From Xanthostigma xanthostigma (taxonomy: Eukaryota > Arthropoda > Insecta > Raphidioptera > Raphidiidae), in contig OY754470.1 in NCBI GenBank assembly GCA_963575645.1, positions 32,346,501 through 32,410,500 on the forward strand: a stretch of DNA of 64,000 nt, read 5' to 3'. Shown here one piece after another: positions 23,720 to 37,075 of the stretch. Numbering within the stretch: the stretch's first letter is position 1; each line of letters opens with the position of its first letter. The notes below the pieces were generated by a model. The model saw only the letters and a program-made list of their open reading frames with translations, ran no database searches and was not told the DNA's origin. The position numbers and the translations under genes are program-made.

Positions 23720-26358
23720 GGTTTGGATCCTTCTCTCATAAGAAAATGCAAACTGCATATTAACCATTATTTTAACGCATACAAGCAGTTTTTACATGCT
23801 TTATGACAATTAGGGGCAAATGAGTCCTTATAGGCAAAATTGCTTTATTTCATGAAGGTAAGTCTATTTACACTATAACATTCAGGTTTGGATCTTTCTC
23901 TCATAAGAAAATGCAAACTGCATATTTACTATCATTTTAACGCATACAAGCAGTTTTTACATGCTTTATGACAATTAGGTGCAAATGAGTCTTTATAGGC
24001 AAAATTGCTTTATTTCATGAGGGTAAGTCTATTTACACTTAAACATTCAGGTTTGGATCATTCTCTCATAAGAAAATGCAAACTGCATATTAACCATTAT
24101 TTTAACGCAGACAAGCAGTTTTTACATGCTTCACGACAATTGCGTGCAAATGAGTCCTTTTAGGCAAAATTGCGTTATTTTACAAAGGTAAGTCTATTTT
24201 CACTATAACATTTAGGTTTGGATCATTCTCTCATAAGAAAATGCAAACTGCATATTAACCATTATTTTAACGCAGACAAGCAGTTTTCACATGTTTTACG
24301 ACAATTAGGTGGAAATAAGTCCTTAAAGGCAAAATTGTTTTATTTCACAAAGATAAGTCTACTTTCACTATAACATTCAGGTTTGGATCATTCTCTCATA
24401 AGAAAATGCAAACTGCATATTAACCATTATTTTAACGCAGACAAGCAGTTTTTATATGCTTAACGACAATTGCGTGCAAATGAGTCCTTATAAGCAAAAT
24501 TGCTTTATTTTACAAAGGTAAGTCTATTTACACTATAACATTCAGGTTTGGATCCTTCTCTCATAAGAAAATGCAAACTGCATATTAACCATTATTTTAA
24601 CGCATACAAGCAGTTTTTACATGCTTTATGACAATTAGGGGCAAATGAATCCTTATAGGCAAAATGGCTTTATTTCATGAAGGTAAGTCTATTTACACTA
24701 TAACATTCAGGTTTGGATCTTTCTCTCATAAGAAAATGCAAACTGCATATTAACCGTTATTTAAACGCAGACAAGCAGTTTTTACATGCTTTACGACAAT
24801 TAGGTGCAAATGAGTCTTTATAGGCAAAATTGCTTATTTCATGAGGGCAAGTCTATTTACATAATAACATTCAGGTTTGGATCATTCTCTCATAAGAAAA
24901 TGCAAACTGCATATTTACTATCATTTTTACGCAAACAAGCAGTTTTTACATGCTTCACGACAATTGCGTGCAAATGAGTCCTCATAGGCAAAATTGCTTT
25001 ATTTTACAAAGGTAAGTCTATTTTCACTATAACATTTAGGTTTGGATCATTCTCTCATAAGAAAATGCAAACTGCATATTATACATTATTTTAACGCATA
25101 CAAGCAGTTTTTACATGCTTTATGACAATAAGAGGCAAATGAGTCCTTATAGGCAAAATTGCTTTATTTCATGAAGGTAAGTCTATTTACACTATAACAT
25201 TCAGGTTTGGGTCATTCTCTCATAAGAAAATGCAAACTGCATATTAACCATTATTTTAACGCAGACAAGCAGTTTTTACATGCTTCACGACAATTGCGTG
25301 CAAATGAGTCCTTATAGGCAAAATTGCGTTATTTTACAAAGGTTAGTCTATTTTCACTATAACATTCAGGTTTGGATCATTCTCTCATAAGAAAATGCAA
25401 ACTGCATATTAACCATTATTTTAACGCATACAAGCAGTTTTTATATGCTTTATGTCAATTAGGGGCAAATGAGTCCTTATAGGCCAAATTGCTTTATTTC
25501 ATTAAGGTAAGTCTATTTACACTATAACATTCAGGTTTGGATCATTCTCTCATAAGAAAATGCAAACTGCATATTAACCATTATTTTAACGCTGACAAGC
25601 AGTTTATACATGCTTTATGACAATTAGGGGAAAATGAGTCCTTATAGGCAAAATTGCTTTATTTCATGAAGGTTAGTCTATTTACACTATAACATTCAGG
25701 TTTGGATCATTCTCTCATAAGAAAATGCAAACTGCATATTATTCTTTATTTTAACGCAGACAAGCAGTTTTTACATGCTTTATGACAATTAGGTGCAAAT
25801 GAGTCTTTATAGGCAAAATTGCTTTATTTCATGAGGGTAAGTCTATTTACACTAAAACATTCAGGTTTGGATCATTCTCTCATAAGAAAATGCAAACTGC
25901 ATATTAACCATTATTTTAACGCAGACAAGCAGTTTTTACATGCTTCACGACAATTGCGTGCAAATGAGTCCTTATAGGCAAAATTGCGTTATTTTACAAA
26001 GGTAAGTCTATTTTCACTATAACATTCAGGTTTGGATCATTCTCTCATAAGAAAATGCAAACTGCATATTAACCATTATTTTAACGCAGACAAGCAGTTT
26101 TCACATGTTTTACGACAATTAGGTGGAAATAAGTCCTTAAAGGCAAAATTGTTTTATTTCACAAAGGTAAGTCTACTTTCACTATAACATTCAGGTTTGG
26201 ATCATTCTCTCATAAGAAAATGCAAACTGCATATTAACCATTATTTTAACGCAGACAAGCAGTTTTTATATGCTTAACGACAATTGCGTGCAAATGAGTC
26301 CTTATAAGCAAAATTGCTTTATTTTACAAAGGTAAGTCTATTTACCGTATAACATTCA
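23720..26358 (+). repeat. 15-monomer HOR, copy 2, expanded to 16
   Basis: Its five-monomer run (23720-24544) and longer run (24545-26358) follow copy 1 in order. The gtttgggtc monomer at 25204 lies 2,474 bp after its partner at 22730, because a base is missing near 24831. After the ttattcttta monomer it has one extra monomer (start near 25865) relative to copy 1, where the adjacent monomer near 23390 looks like a fusion. From there the offset is 2,640 bp, 16 monomers. Confidence 0.87.
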
Positions 26359-27018
26359 GGTTTGGATCTTTCTCTCATAAGAAAATGCAAACTGCATATT
26401 AACCATTATTTTAACGCATACAAGCAGTTTTTACATGCTTTATGACAATTAGGGGCAAATGAGTCCTTATAGGCAAAATTGCTTTATTTCATGAAGGTAA
26501 GTCTATTTACACTATAACATTCAGGTTTGGATCTTTCTCTCATAAGAAAATGCAAACTGCATATTAACCATTATTTAAACGATGACAAGCAGTTTTTACA
26601 TGCTTTACGACAATTAGGTGCAAATGAGTCTTTATAGGCAAAATTGCTTTATTTCATGAAGGTAAGTCTATTTACACTATAACATTCAGGTTTGGATCAT
26701 TCTCTCATAAGAAAATGCAAACTGCATATTAACCATTATTTTAACGCATACAAGCAGTTTTTACATGCTTTATGACAATTAGGGGCAAATGAGTCCTTAT
26801 AGGCAAAATTGCTTTATTTCATGAAGGTAAGTCTATTTACACTATAACATTCAGGTTTGGATCTTTCTCTCATAAGAAAATGCAAACTGCATATTAACCA
26901 TTATTTAAACGATGACAAGCAGTTTTTACATGCTTTACGACAATTAGGTGCAAATGAGTCTTTATAGGCAAAATTGCTTTATTTCATGAAGGTAAGTCTA
27001 TCTACACTATAACATTCA
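26359..27018 (+). repeat. Dimer duplication, two 330-bp units
   Basis: The units at 26359-26688 and 26689-27018 each comprise one atgaaggtaag monomer and one monomer carrying the rare aacgatgacaagc variant, at 26581 and 26911, exactly 330 bp apart. The same atgacaag variant recurs with similar neighbours near 59091 and 63546, tying this spot to the right-hand end of the window. Confidence 0.88.
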
Positions 27019-27348
27019 GGTTTGGATCATTCTCTCATAAGAAAATGCAAACTGCATATTAACCATTATTTTAACGCTGACAAGCAGTTTTTACATGCTT
27101 TATGACAATTAGGGGCAAATGAGTCCTTATAGGCAAAATTGCTTTATTTTACAAAGGTAAGTCTGTTTACACTATAACCTTCAGGTTTGGATCAATCTCT
27201 CATAAGAAAATGCAAACTGCATATTAACCATTATTTAAACGCAGACAAGCAGTTTTCACATGCTTTACGACAATTAGGTGCAAATGAATCTTTATAGGCA
27301 AAATTGCTTTATTTTATGAGGGTAAGTCTATTTACACTATAACGTTCA

Positions 27349-30300
27349 GGTTTGGATCATTCTCTCATAAGAAAATGCAAACTGCATATTTACTATCATT
27401 TTAACGCATACAAGCAGTTTTTACATGCTTTATGACAATTAGGGGCAAATGAGTCCTTATAATCAAAATTGCTTTATTTCATGAAGGTAAGTCTATTTAC
27501 ACTATAACATTCAGGTTTGGATCTTTCTCTCATAAGAAAATGCAAACTGCATATTTACTATCATTTTCACGCAGACAAGCAGTTTTCACATGTTTTACGA
27601 CAATTAGGTTGAAAAAAGTCCTTAAAGGCAAAATTGTTTTATTTCACAAAGGTTAGTCTACTTTCACTATAACATTCAGGTTTGGATCATTCTCTCATAA
27701 GAAAATGCAAACTGCATATTAACCATTATTTTAACGCAGACAAGCAGTTTTTATATGCTTCACGACAATTGCGTGCAAATGAGTCCTTATAGGCAAAATT
27801 GCTTTATTTCATGAAGGTAAGTCTATTTACACTATAACATTCAGGTTTGGATTTTTCTCTCATAAGAAAATGCAAACTGCATATTAACTATTATTTTAAC
27901 GCATACAAGCAGTTTTTACATGCTTTATGACAATTAGGGGCAAATGAGTCCTTATAGGCAAAATTGCTTTATTTCATGAAGGTAAGTCTATTTACACTAT
28001 AACATTCAGGTTTGGATCATTCTCTCATAAGAAAATGCAAACTGCATATTAACCATTATTTTAACGCAGACAAGCAGTTTTTACATGCTTCACGACAATT
28101 GCGTGCAAATGAGTCCTTATAGGCAAAATTGCGTTATTTTACAAAGGTTAGTCTATTTTCACTATACATTCAGGTTTGGATCATTCTCTCATAAGAAAAT
28201 GCAAACTGCAAATTTACTATCATTTTCACGCAGACAAGCAGTTTTTACATGCTTCACGACAATTGCGTGCAAATGAGTCCTTATAGGCAAAATTGCTTTA
28301 TTTTACAAAGGTAAATCTATTTACACTATAACATTCAGGTTTAGGTCATTCTCTCATAAGAAAATGCAAACTGCATATTAACCATTATTTTAACGCTGAC
28401 AAGCAGTTTATACATGCTTTATGACAATTAGGGGCAAATGAGTCCTTATAGGCAAAATTGCTTTATTTCATGAAGGTTAGTCTATTTACACTATAACATT
28501 CAGGTTTGGATCATTCTCTCATAAGAAAATGCAAACTGCATATTAACCATTTTTTTAACGCAGACAAGCAGTTTTTACATGCTTCATGACAATTGCGTGC
28601 AAATGAATCCTTATAGGCAAAATTGCTTTATTTTAGAAAGGTAAGTCTATTTACACTATAACATTCAGGTTTGGATCATTCTCTCATAAGAAAATGCAAA
28701 CTGCATATTAACTATTATTTTAACGCTGACAAGCAGTTTTTACATGCTTTATGACAATTAGGTGCAAATGAGGCCTTATAGGCAAAAGTGCTTTATTTCA
28801 TGAGGGTAAGTCTATTTACACTATAACATTCAGGTTTGGATCATTCTCTCATAAGAAAATGCAAACTGCATATTTACTATCATTTTCACGCAGACAAGCA
28901 GTTTTCACATGTTTTACGACAATTAGGTAGAAGTAAGTCTTTAAAGGCAAAATTGTTTTATTTCACAAAGGTAAGTCTACTTTCACTATAATATTCAGGG
29001 TTGGATCATTCTCTCATAAGAAAATGCAAACTGCATATTAACCATTATTTTAACGCTGACAAGCAGTTTTTACATGCTTTATGACAATTAGGGGCAAATG
29101 AGTCCTTATAGGGAAAATTGCTTTATTTCATGAAGGTTAGTCTATTTACACTATAACATTCAGGTTTGGATCATTCTCTCATAAGAAAATGCAAACTGCA
29201 TATTATACATTATTTTAACGCATACAAGCAGTTTTTACATGCTTTATGACAATAAGGGGCAAATAAGTCCTTGAAGGCAAAATTGCTTTATTTCATGAAG
29301 GTCAGTCTATTTACACTATAACATTCAGGTTTGGATCATTCTCTCATAAGAAAATGCAAACTGCATATTAACCATTATTTTAACGCTGACAAGCAGTTTT
29401 TACATGCTTCACGACAATTGCGTGCAAATGAGTCCTTAAAGGCAAAATTGCTTTATTTTGGAAAGGTAAGTCTATTTACACTATACATTCAGGTTTGGAT
29501 CATTTTCTCGAAAGATAATGCAAACTGATCATTTCCTATTATTTTCACTCAGACAAGCAGTATTTACATGCTTTATGACAATTAGGTGCAAATGAGTCCT
29601 TATAGGCAAAATTGCTTTATTTCATGAAGGTAAGTCTACTTACACTATAACATTCAAGTTTGGATCATTCTCTCAAAAGATAATGCAAACTGATAATTTC
29701 CTATTATTTTCACGCAGACAAGCAGTATTTACATGCTTTATGACAATTAGGTGCAAATGTGTCCTAATAGGCAGAATTGCTTTATTTCACAAAGGTAAGT
29801 CTACTTTCACTATAATATTCAGGGTTGGATCATTCTCTCATAAGAAAATACAAACTGCATATTAACCATTATTTTAACGCAGACAAGCAGTTTTTACATG
29901 CTTCACGACAATTGCGTGCAAATGAGTCCTTATAGGCAAAATTGCTTTATTTTACAAAGGTAAGTCTATTTATATTATAACATTCAGGTTTGGATCATTT
30001 TCTCAAAAGATAATGCAAACTGATCATTTCCTATTTTTTTCACGCAGACAAGCAGTATTTACATGCTTTATGACAATTAGGTGCAAATGTGTCCTTATAG
30101 GCAGAATTCCTTTATTCACAAAGGTAAGTCAACTTTCACTATAATATTCAGGGTTGGATCATTCTCTCATAAAAAAATGCAAACTGCATATTAACCATTA
30201 TTTTAACGCATACAAGCATTTTTTACATGCTTTATGACAATTAGGGGCAAATGGGTCCTTATAGGCAAAATTGCTTTATTTCATTAAGGTTAGTCTATTT

Positions 30301-31799
30301 ACACTATCTCATTCAAGTTTGGATCATTCTCTCATAAGAAAATGCAAACTGCATATTAACCATTATTTTAACGCAACAAGCAGTTTTTACATGCTTTACG
30401 AGAATTAGGTGCAAATGAGTCCTTATAGGCAAAACTGCTTTATTTCACAAAGGTAAGTTTACTTACACTATAACATTCAGGTTTGGATCATTCTCTCACA
30501 AGAAAATGCAAGCTGCATATTAACTATTATTTTAACGCATACAAGCAGTTTTTACATGCTTTATGACAATTAGGTGCAAATGAGTCTTTATAGGCAAAAT
30601 TGCTTTATTTCATGAGGGTAATTATATTTACACTATAACATTCAGGTTTGGATCATTCTCTCATAAGAAAATGCAAACTGCATATTAACCATTATTTAAA
30701 CGCAGACAAGCAGTTTTTACATGCTTTACGACAATTAGGTGCAAATGAGTCTTTATAGGCAAAATTACTTTATTTCATGAGGGTAAGTCTATTTACACTA
30801 TAACATTCAGGTTTGGATCATTCTCTCATAAGAAAATGCAAACTGCATATTAACCATTATTTTAACGCATACAAGCAGTTTTTACATGCTTTACGACAAT
30901 TAGGGGCAAATTAGTCTATATAGGCAAAATTGCTTTATTTTACAAAGGTAAGTTTACTTAAACTATAACATTCAGGTTTAGATCATTCTCTCATAAGAAA
31001 ATGCAAACTGCATATTAACTATTATTTTAACGCATACAAGCAGTTTTTACAAGCTTTATGACAATTAGGTGCAAATGAGTCCTTATAGGCAAAATTGATT
31101 TATTTCAAGAGGGTAAGTCTATTTACACTATAACATTCAGGTTTGGATCATTCTCTCATAAGAAAATGCAAACTGCATATTAACCATTATTTAAACGCAG
31201 ACAAGCAGTTTTTACATGCTTTATGACAATAAGGGGCAAATAAGTCCTTATAGGCAAAATTGCTTTATTTCATGAAGGTAAGTCTATTTACACTATAACA
31301 TTCAGGTTTGGATCATTCTCTCATAAGAAAATGCAAACTGCATATTAACCATTATTTAAACGCAGACAAGCAGTTTTTACATGCTTTACGACAATTAGGT
31401 GCAAATGAGTCTTTATAGGCAAAATTACTTTATTTTATGAGGGTAAGTCTATTTACACTATAACATTCAGGTTTGGATCATTCTCTCATAAGAAAATGCA
31501 AACTGCATATTTACTATCATTTTCACGCAGACAAGCAGTTTTTACATGCTTCACGACAATTGCGTGCAAATGAGTCCTTATAGGCAAAAATGCTTTATTT
31601 TACAAAGGTAAGTCTATTTTCACTATAACATTCAGGTTTGGATCATTCTCTCATAAGAAAATGCAAACTGCTTATTATACATTATTTTAACGCATACAAG
31701 CAGTTTTTACATGCTTTATGACAATAAGGGGCAAATAAGTCCTTATAGGCAAAATTGCTTTATTTCATGAAGGTAAGTCTATTTACACTATAACATTCA
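27349..31799 (+). repeat. Large HOR block B, copy 1 (27 monomers)
   Basis: This block is repeated at 32295-37075. Corresponding anchors give an offset of 4946 bp (27349 with 32295, 28338 with 33284), then 5111 (29492 with 34603), 5276 (29822 with 35098), 5441 (30400 with 35841) and back to 5276 (31585 with 36861). Each change is one monomer. The base offset of 4946 equals 30 monomers minus four single-base deletions visible near 28163, 29483, 30113 and 30372. The two copies are separated by three monomers (31800-32294). The right boundary is approximate. Confidence 0.88.
29492..30150 (+). repeat. Divergent monomer cluster 2
   Basis: It has the same order as the cluster at 14813: a ttttctc-start divergent unit (29492), a gataatttcc divergent unit (29657), an ordinary unit entered through cagggttgg (29822) with a ttatattataac tail, and a divergent unit with a run of seven T (29987) followed by the same one-base loss in tttattcac. 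It lies inside block B copy 1. Confidence 0.9.
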
Positions 31800-32294
31800 G
31801 GTTTGGATCTTTCTCTCATAAGAAAATGCAAACTGCATATTTACTATCATTTTCACGCAGACAAGCAGTTTTTACATGCTTCACGACAATTGCGTGCAAA
31901 TGAGTCCTTATAGGCAAAATTGCTTTTTTTTACAAAGGTAAGTCTATTTACATTATAACATTCAGGTTTGGATCATTCTCTCATAAGAAAATGCAAACTG
32001 CATATTAACCATTATTTTAACGCATACAAGCAGTTTTTACATGCTTTATGACAATTAGGGGCAAATGAGTCCTTATAGGCAAAATTGCTTTATTTTACAA
32101 AGGTAAGTTTACTTAAACTATAACATTCAGGTTTAGATCATTCTCTCATAAGAAAATGCAAACTGCATATTAACTATTATTTTAACGCATACACGCAGTT
32201 TTTACAAGCTTTATGACAATTAGGTGCAAATGAGTCCTTATAGGCAAAATTGCTTTATTTCATGAGGGTAAATCTATTTACACTATAACATTCA

Positions 32295-35200
32295 GGTTTG
32301 GATCATTCTCTCATAAGAAAATGCAAACTGCATATTTACTATCATTTTAACGCATACAAGCAGTTTTTACATGCTTTATGACAATTAGGGGCAAATGAGT
32401 CCTTATAGGCAAAATTGCTTTATTTCATGAAGGTAAGTCTATTTACACTATAACATTCAGGTTTGGATCTTTCTCTCATAAGAAAATGCAAACTGCATAT
32501 TTACTATCATTTTCACGCAGACAAGCAGTTTTCACATGTTTTACGACAATTAGGTGGAAAAAAGTCCTTAAAGGCAAAATTGTTTTATTTCACAAAGGTT
32601 AGTCTACTTTCACTATAACATTCAGGTTTGGATCATTCTCTCATAAGAAAATGCAAACTGCATATTAACCATTATTTTAACGCAGACAAGCAGTTTTTAT
32701 ATGCTTCACGACAATTGCGTGCAAATGAGTCCTTATAGGCAAAATTGCTTTATTTCATGAAGGTAAGTCTATTTACACTATAACATTCAGGTTTGGATTT
32801 TTCTCTCATAAGAAAATGCAAACTGCATATTAACTATTATTTTAACGCATACAAGCAGTTTTTACATGCTTTATGACAATTAGGGGCAAATGAGTCCTTA
32901 TAGGCAAAATTGCTTTATTTCATGAAGGTAAGTCTATTTACACTATAACATTCAGGTTTGGATCATTCTCTCATAAGAAAATGCAAACTGCATATTAACC
33001 ATTATTTTAACGCAGACAAGCAGTTTTTACATGCTTCACGACAATTGCGTGCAAATGAGTCCTTATAGGCAAAATTGCGTTATTTTACAAAGGTTAGTCT
33101 ATTTTCACTATACATTCAGGTTTGGATCATTCTCTCATAAGAAAATGCAAACTGCAAATTTACTATCATTTTCACGCAGACAAGCAGTTTTTACATGCTT
33201 CACGACAATTGCGTGCAAATGAGTCCTTATAGGCAAAATTGCTTTATTTTACAAAGGTAAATCTATTTACACTATAACATTCAGGTTTGGGTCATTCTCT
33301 CATAAGAAAATGCAAACTGCATATTAACCATTATTTTAACGCTGACAAGCAGTTTATACATGCTTTATGACAATTAGGGGCAAATGAGTCCTTATAGGCA
33401 AAATTGCTTTATTTCATGAAGGTTAGTCTATTTACACTATAACATTCAGGTTTGGATCATTCTCTCATAAGAAAATGCAAACTGCATATTAACCATTTTT
33501 TTAACGCAGACAAGCAGTTTTTACATGCTTCATGACAATTGCGTGCAAATGAATCCTTATAGGCAAAATTGCTTTATTTTAGAAAGGTAAGTCTATTTAC
33601 ACTATAACATTCAGGTTTGGATCATTCTCTCATAAGAAAATGAAAACTGCATATTAACTATTATTTTAACGCTGACAAGCAGTTTTTACATGCTTTATGA
33701 CAATTAGGTGCAAATGAGGCCTTATAGGCAAAAGTGCTTTATTTCATGAGGGTAAGTCTATTTACACTATAACATTCAGGTTTGGATCATTCTCTCATAA
33801 GAAAATGCAAACTGCATATTTACTATCATTTTCACTCAGACAAGCAGTTTTCACATGTTTTACGACAATTAGGTAGAAGTAAGTCTTTAAAGGCAAAATT
33901 GTTTTATTTCACAAAGGTAAGTCTACTTTCACTATAATATTCAGGGTTGGATCATTCTCTCATAAGAAAATGCAAACTGCATATTAACCATTATTTTAAC
34001 GCTGACAAGCAGTTTTTACATGCTTTATGACAATTAGGGGCAAATGAGTCCTTATAGGGAAAATTGCTTTATTTCATGAAGGTTAGTCTATTTACACTAT
34101 AACATTCAGGTTTGGATCATTCTCTCATAAGAAAATGCAAACTGCATATTATACATTATTTTAACGCATACAAGCAGTTTTTACATGCTTTATGACAATA
34201 AGGGGCAAATAAGTCCTTGAAGGCAAAATTGCTTTATTTCATGAAGGTCAGTCTATTTACACTATAACATTCAGGTTTGGATCATTCTCTCATAAGAAAA
34301 TGCAAACTGCATATTAACCATTATTTTAACGCTGACAAGCAGTTATAACATGCTTTATGACAATTAGGGGCAAATGAGTCCTTATAGGCAAAATTGCTTT
34401 ATTTCATGAAGGTTAGTCTATTTACACTATAACATTCAGGTTTGGATCATTCTCTCATAAGAAAATGCAAACTGCATATTAACCATTATTTTAACGCAGA
34501 CAAGCAGTTTTTACATGCTTCACGACAATTGCGTGCAAATGAGTCCTTAAAGGCAAAATTGCTTTATTTTGGAAAGGTAAGTCTATTTACACTATACATT
34601 CAGGTTTGGATCATTTTCTCGAAAGATAATGCAAACTGATCATTTCCTATTATTTTCACTCAGACAAGCAGTATTTACATGCTTTATGACAATTAGGTGC
34701 AAATGAGTCCTTATAGGCAAAATTGCTTTATTTCATGAAGGTAAGTCTACTTACACTATAACATTCAAGTTTGGATCATTTTCTCGAAAGATAATGCAAA
34801 CTGATCATTTCCTATTATTTTCACTCAGACAAGCAGTATTTACATGCTTTATGACAATTAGGTGCAAATGAGTCCTTATAGGCAAAATTGCTTTATTTCA
34901 TGAAGGTCAGTCTATTTACACTATAACATTCAGGTTTGGATCATTCTCTCATAAGAAAATGCAAACTGCATATTATACATTATTTTAACGCATACAAGCA
35001 GTTTTTACATGCTTTATGACAATAAGGGGCAAATAAGTCCTTGAAGGCAAAATTGCTTTATTTCACAAAGGTAAGTCTACTTTCACTATAATATTCAGGG
35101 TTGGATCATTCTCTCATAAGAAAATACAAACTGCATATTAACCATTATTTTAACGCAGACAAGCAGTTTTTACATGCTTCACGACAATTGCGTGCAAATG

Positions 35201-37075
35201 AGTCCTTATAGGCAAAATTGCTTTATTTTACAAAGGTAAGTCTATTTATATTATAACATTCAGGTTTGGATCATTTTCTCAAAAGATAATGCAAACTGAT
35301 CATTTCCTATTTTTTTCACGCAGACAAGCAGTATTTACATGCTTTATGACAATTAGGTGCAAATGTGTCCTTATAGGCAGAATTCCTTTATTCACAAAGG
35401 TAAGTCAACTTTCACTATAATATTCAGGGTTGGATCATTCTCTCATAAAAAAATGCAAACTGCATATTAACCATTATTTTAACGCATACAAGCATTTTTT
35501 ACATGCTTTATGACAATTAGGGGCAAATGAATCCTTATAGGCAAAATTGCTTTATTTCATTAAGGTAAGTCTATTTACACTATAACATTCAGGTTTGGAT
35601 CATTCTCTCATAAGAAAATGCAAACTGCATATTAACCATTATTTTAACGCAAGCAAGCAGTTTTTACATGCTTTATGACAATTAGGGGCAAATGGGTCCT
35701 TATAGGCAAAATTGCTTTATTTCATTAAGGTTAGTCTATTTACACTATAACATTCAAGTTTGGATCATTCTCTCATAAGAAAATGCAAACTGCATATTAA
35801 CCATTATTTTAACGCAACAAGCAGTTTTTACATGCTTTACGAGAATTAGGTGCAAATGAGTCCTTATAGGCAAAACTGCTTTATTTCACAAAGGTAAGTT
35901 TACTTACACTATAACATTCAGGTTTGGATCATTCTCTCACACGAAAATGCAAACTGCATATTAACTATTATTTTAACGCATACAAGCAGTTTTTACATGC
36001 TTTATGACAATTAGGTGCAAATGAGTCTTTATAGGCAAAATTGCTTTATTTCATGAGGGTAATTATATTTACACTATAACATTCAGGTTTGGATCATTCT
36101 CTCATAAGAAAATGCAAACTGCATATTAACCATTATTTAAACGCAGACAAGCAGTTTTTACATGCTTTACGACAATTAGGTGCAAATGAGTCTTTATAGG
36201 CAAAATTACTTTATTTCATGAGGGTAAGTCTATTTACACTATAACATTCAGGTTTGGATCATTCTCTCATAAGAAAATGCAAACTGCATATTAACCATTA
36301 TTTTAACGCATACAAGCAGTTTTTACATGCTTTACGACAATTAGGGGCAAATTAGTCTATATAGGCAAAATTGCTTTATTTTACAAAGGTAAGTTTACTT
36401 AAACTATAACATTCAGGTTTAGATCATTCTCTCATAAGAAAATGCAAACTGCATATTAACTATTATTTTAACGCATACAAGCAGTTTTTACAAGCTTTAT
36501 GACAATTAGGTGCAAATGAGTCCTTATAGGCAAAATTGCTTTATTTCAAGAGGGTAAGTCTATTTACACTATAACATTCAGGTTTGGATCATTCTCTCAT
36601 AAGAAAATGCAAACTGCATATTAACCATTATTTAAACGCAGACAAGCAGTTTTTACATGCTTTATGACAATAAGGGGCAAATAAGTCCTTATAGGCAAAA
36701 TTACTTTATTTTATGAGGGTAAGTCTATTTACACTATAACATTCAGGTTTGGATCATTCTCTCATAAGAAAATGCAAACTGCATATTTACTATCATTTTC
36801 ACGCAGACAAGCAGTTTTTACATGCTTCACGACAATTGCGTGCAAATGAGTCCTTATAGGCAAAAATGCTTTATTTTACAAAGGTAAGTCTATTTTCACT
36901 ATAACATTCAGGTTTGGATCATTCTCTCATAAGAAAATGCAAACTGCATATTATACATTATTTTAACGCATACAAGCAGTTTTTACATGCTTTATGACAA
37001 TAAGGGGCAAATAAGTCCTTATAGGCAAAATTGCTTTATTTCATGAAGGTAAGTCTATTTACACTATAACATTCA
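32295..37075 (+). repeat. Large HOR block B, copy 2 (about 29 monomers)
   Basis: This is the counterpart of 27349-31799. It has three monomers that copy 1 lacks (near 34274, 34768-34932 and 35427-35756) and lacks one that copy 1 has (near 31131-31460). Where a monomer is missing in either copy, the monomer at that place carries the left half of one neighbour and the right half of the next, the signature of an in-register unequal exchange. Confidence 0.88.
34603..35426 (+). repeat. Divergent monomer cluster 3, expanded
   Basis: This is the counterpart of 29492-30150 in block B copy 2. The second divergent unit is here a second ttttctcgaaag unit (34768) instead of the gataatttcc type. It is followed by a ttatacatta monomer (34933) whose second half returns to the cluster pattern. 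The cluster is thus one monomer longer than its partner, and the unit at 34933 is a visible hybrid. Confidence 0.88.
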
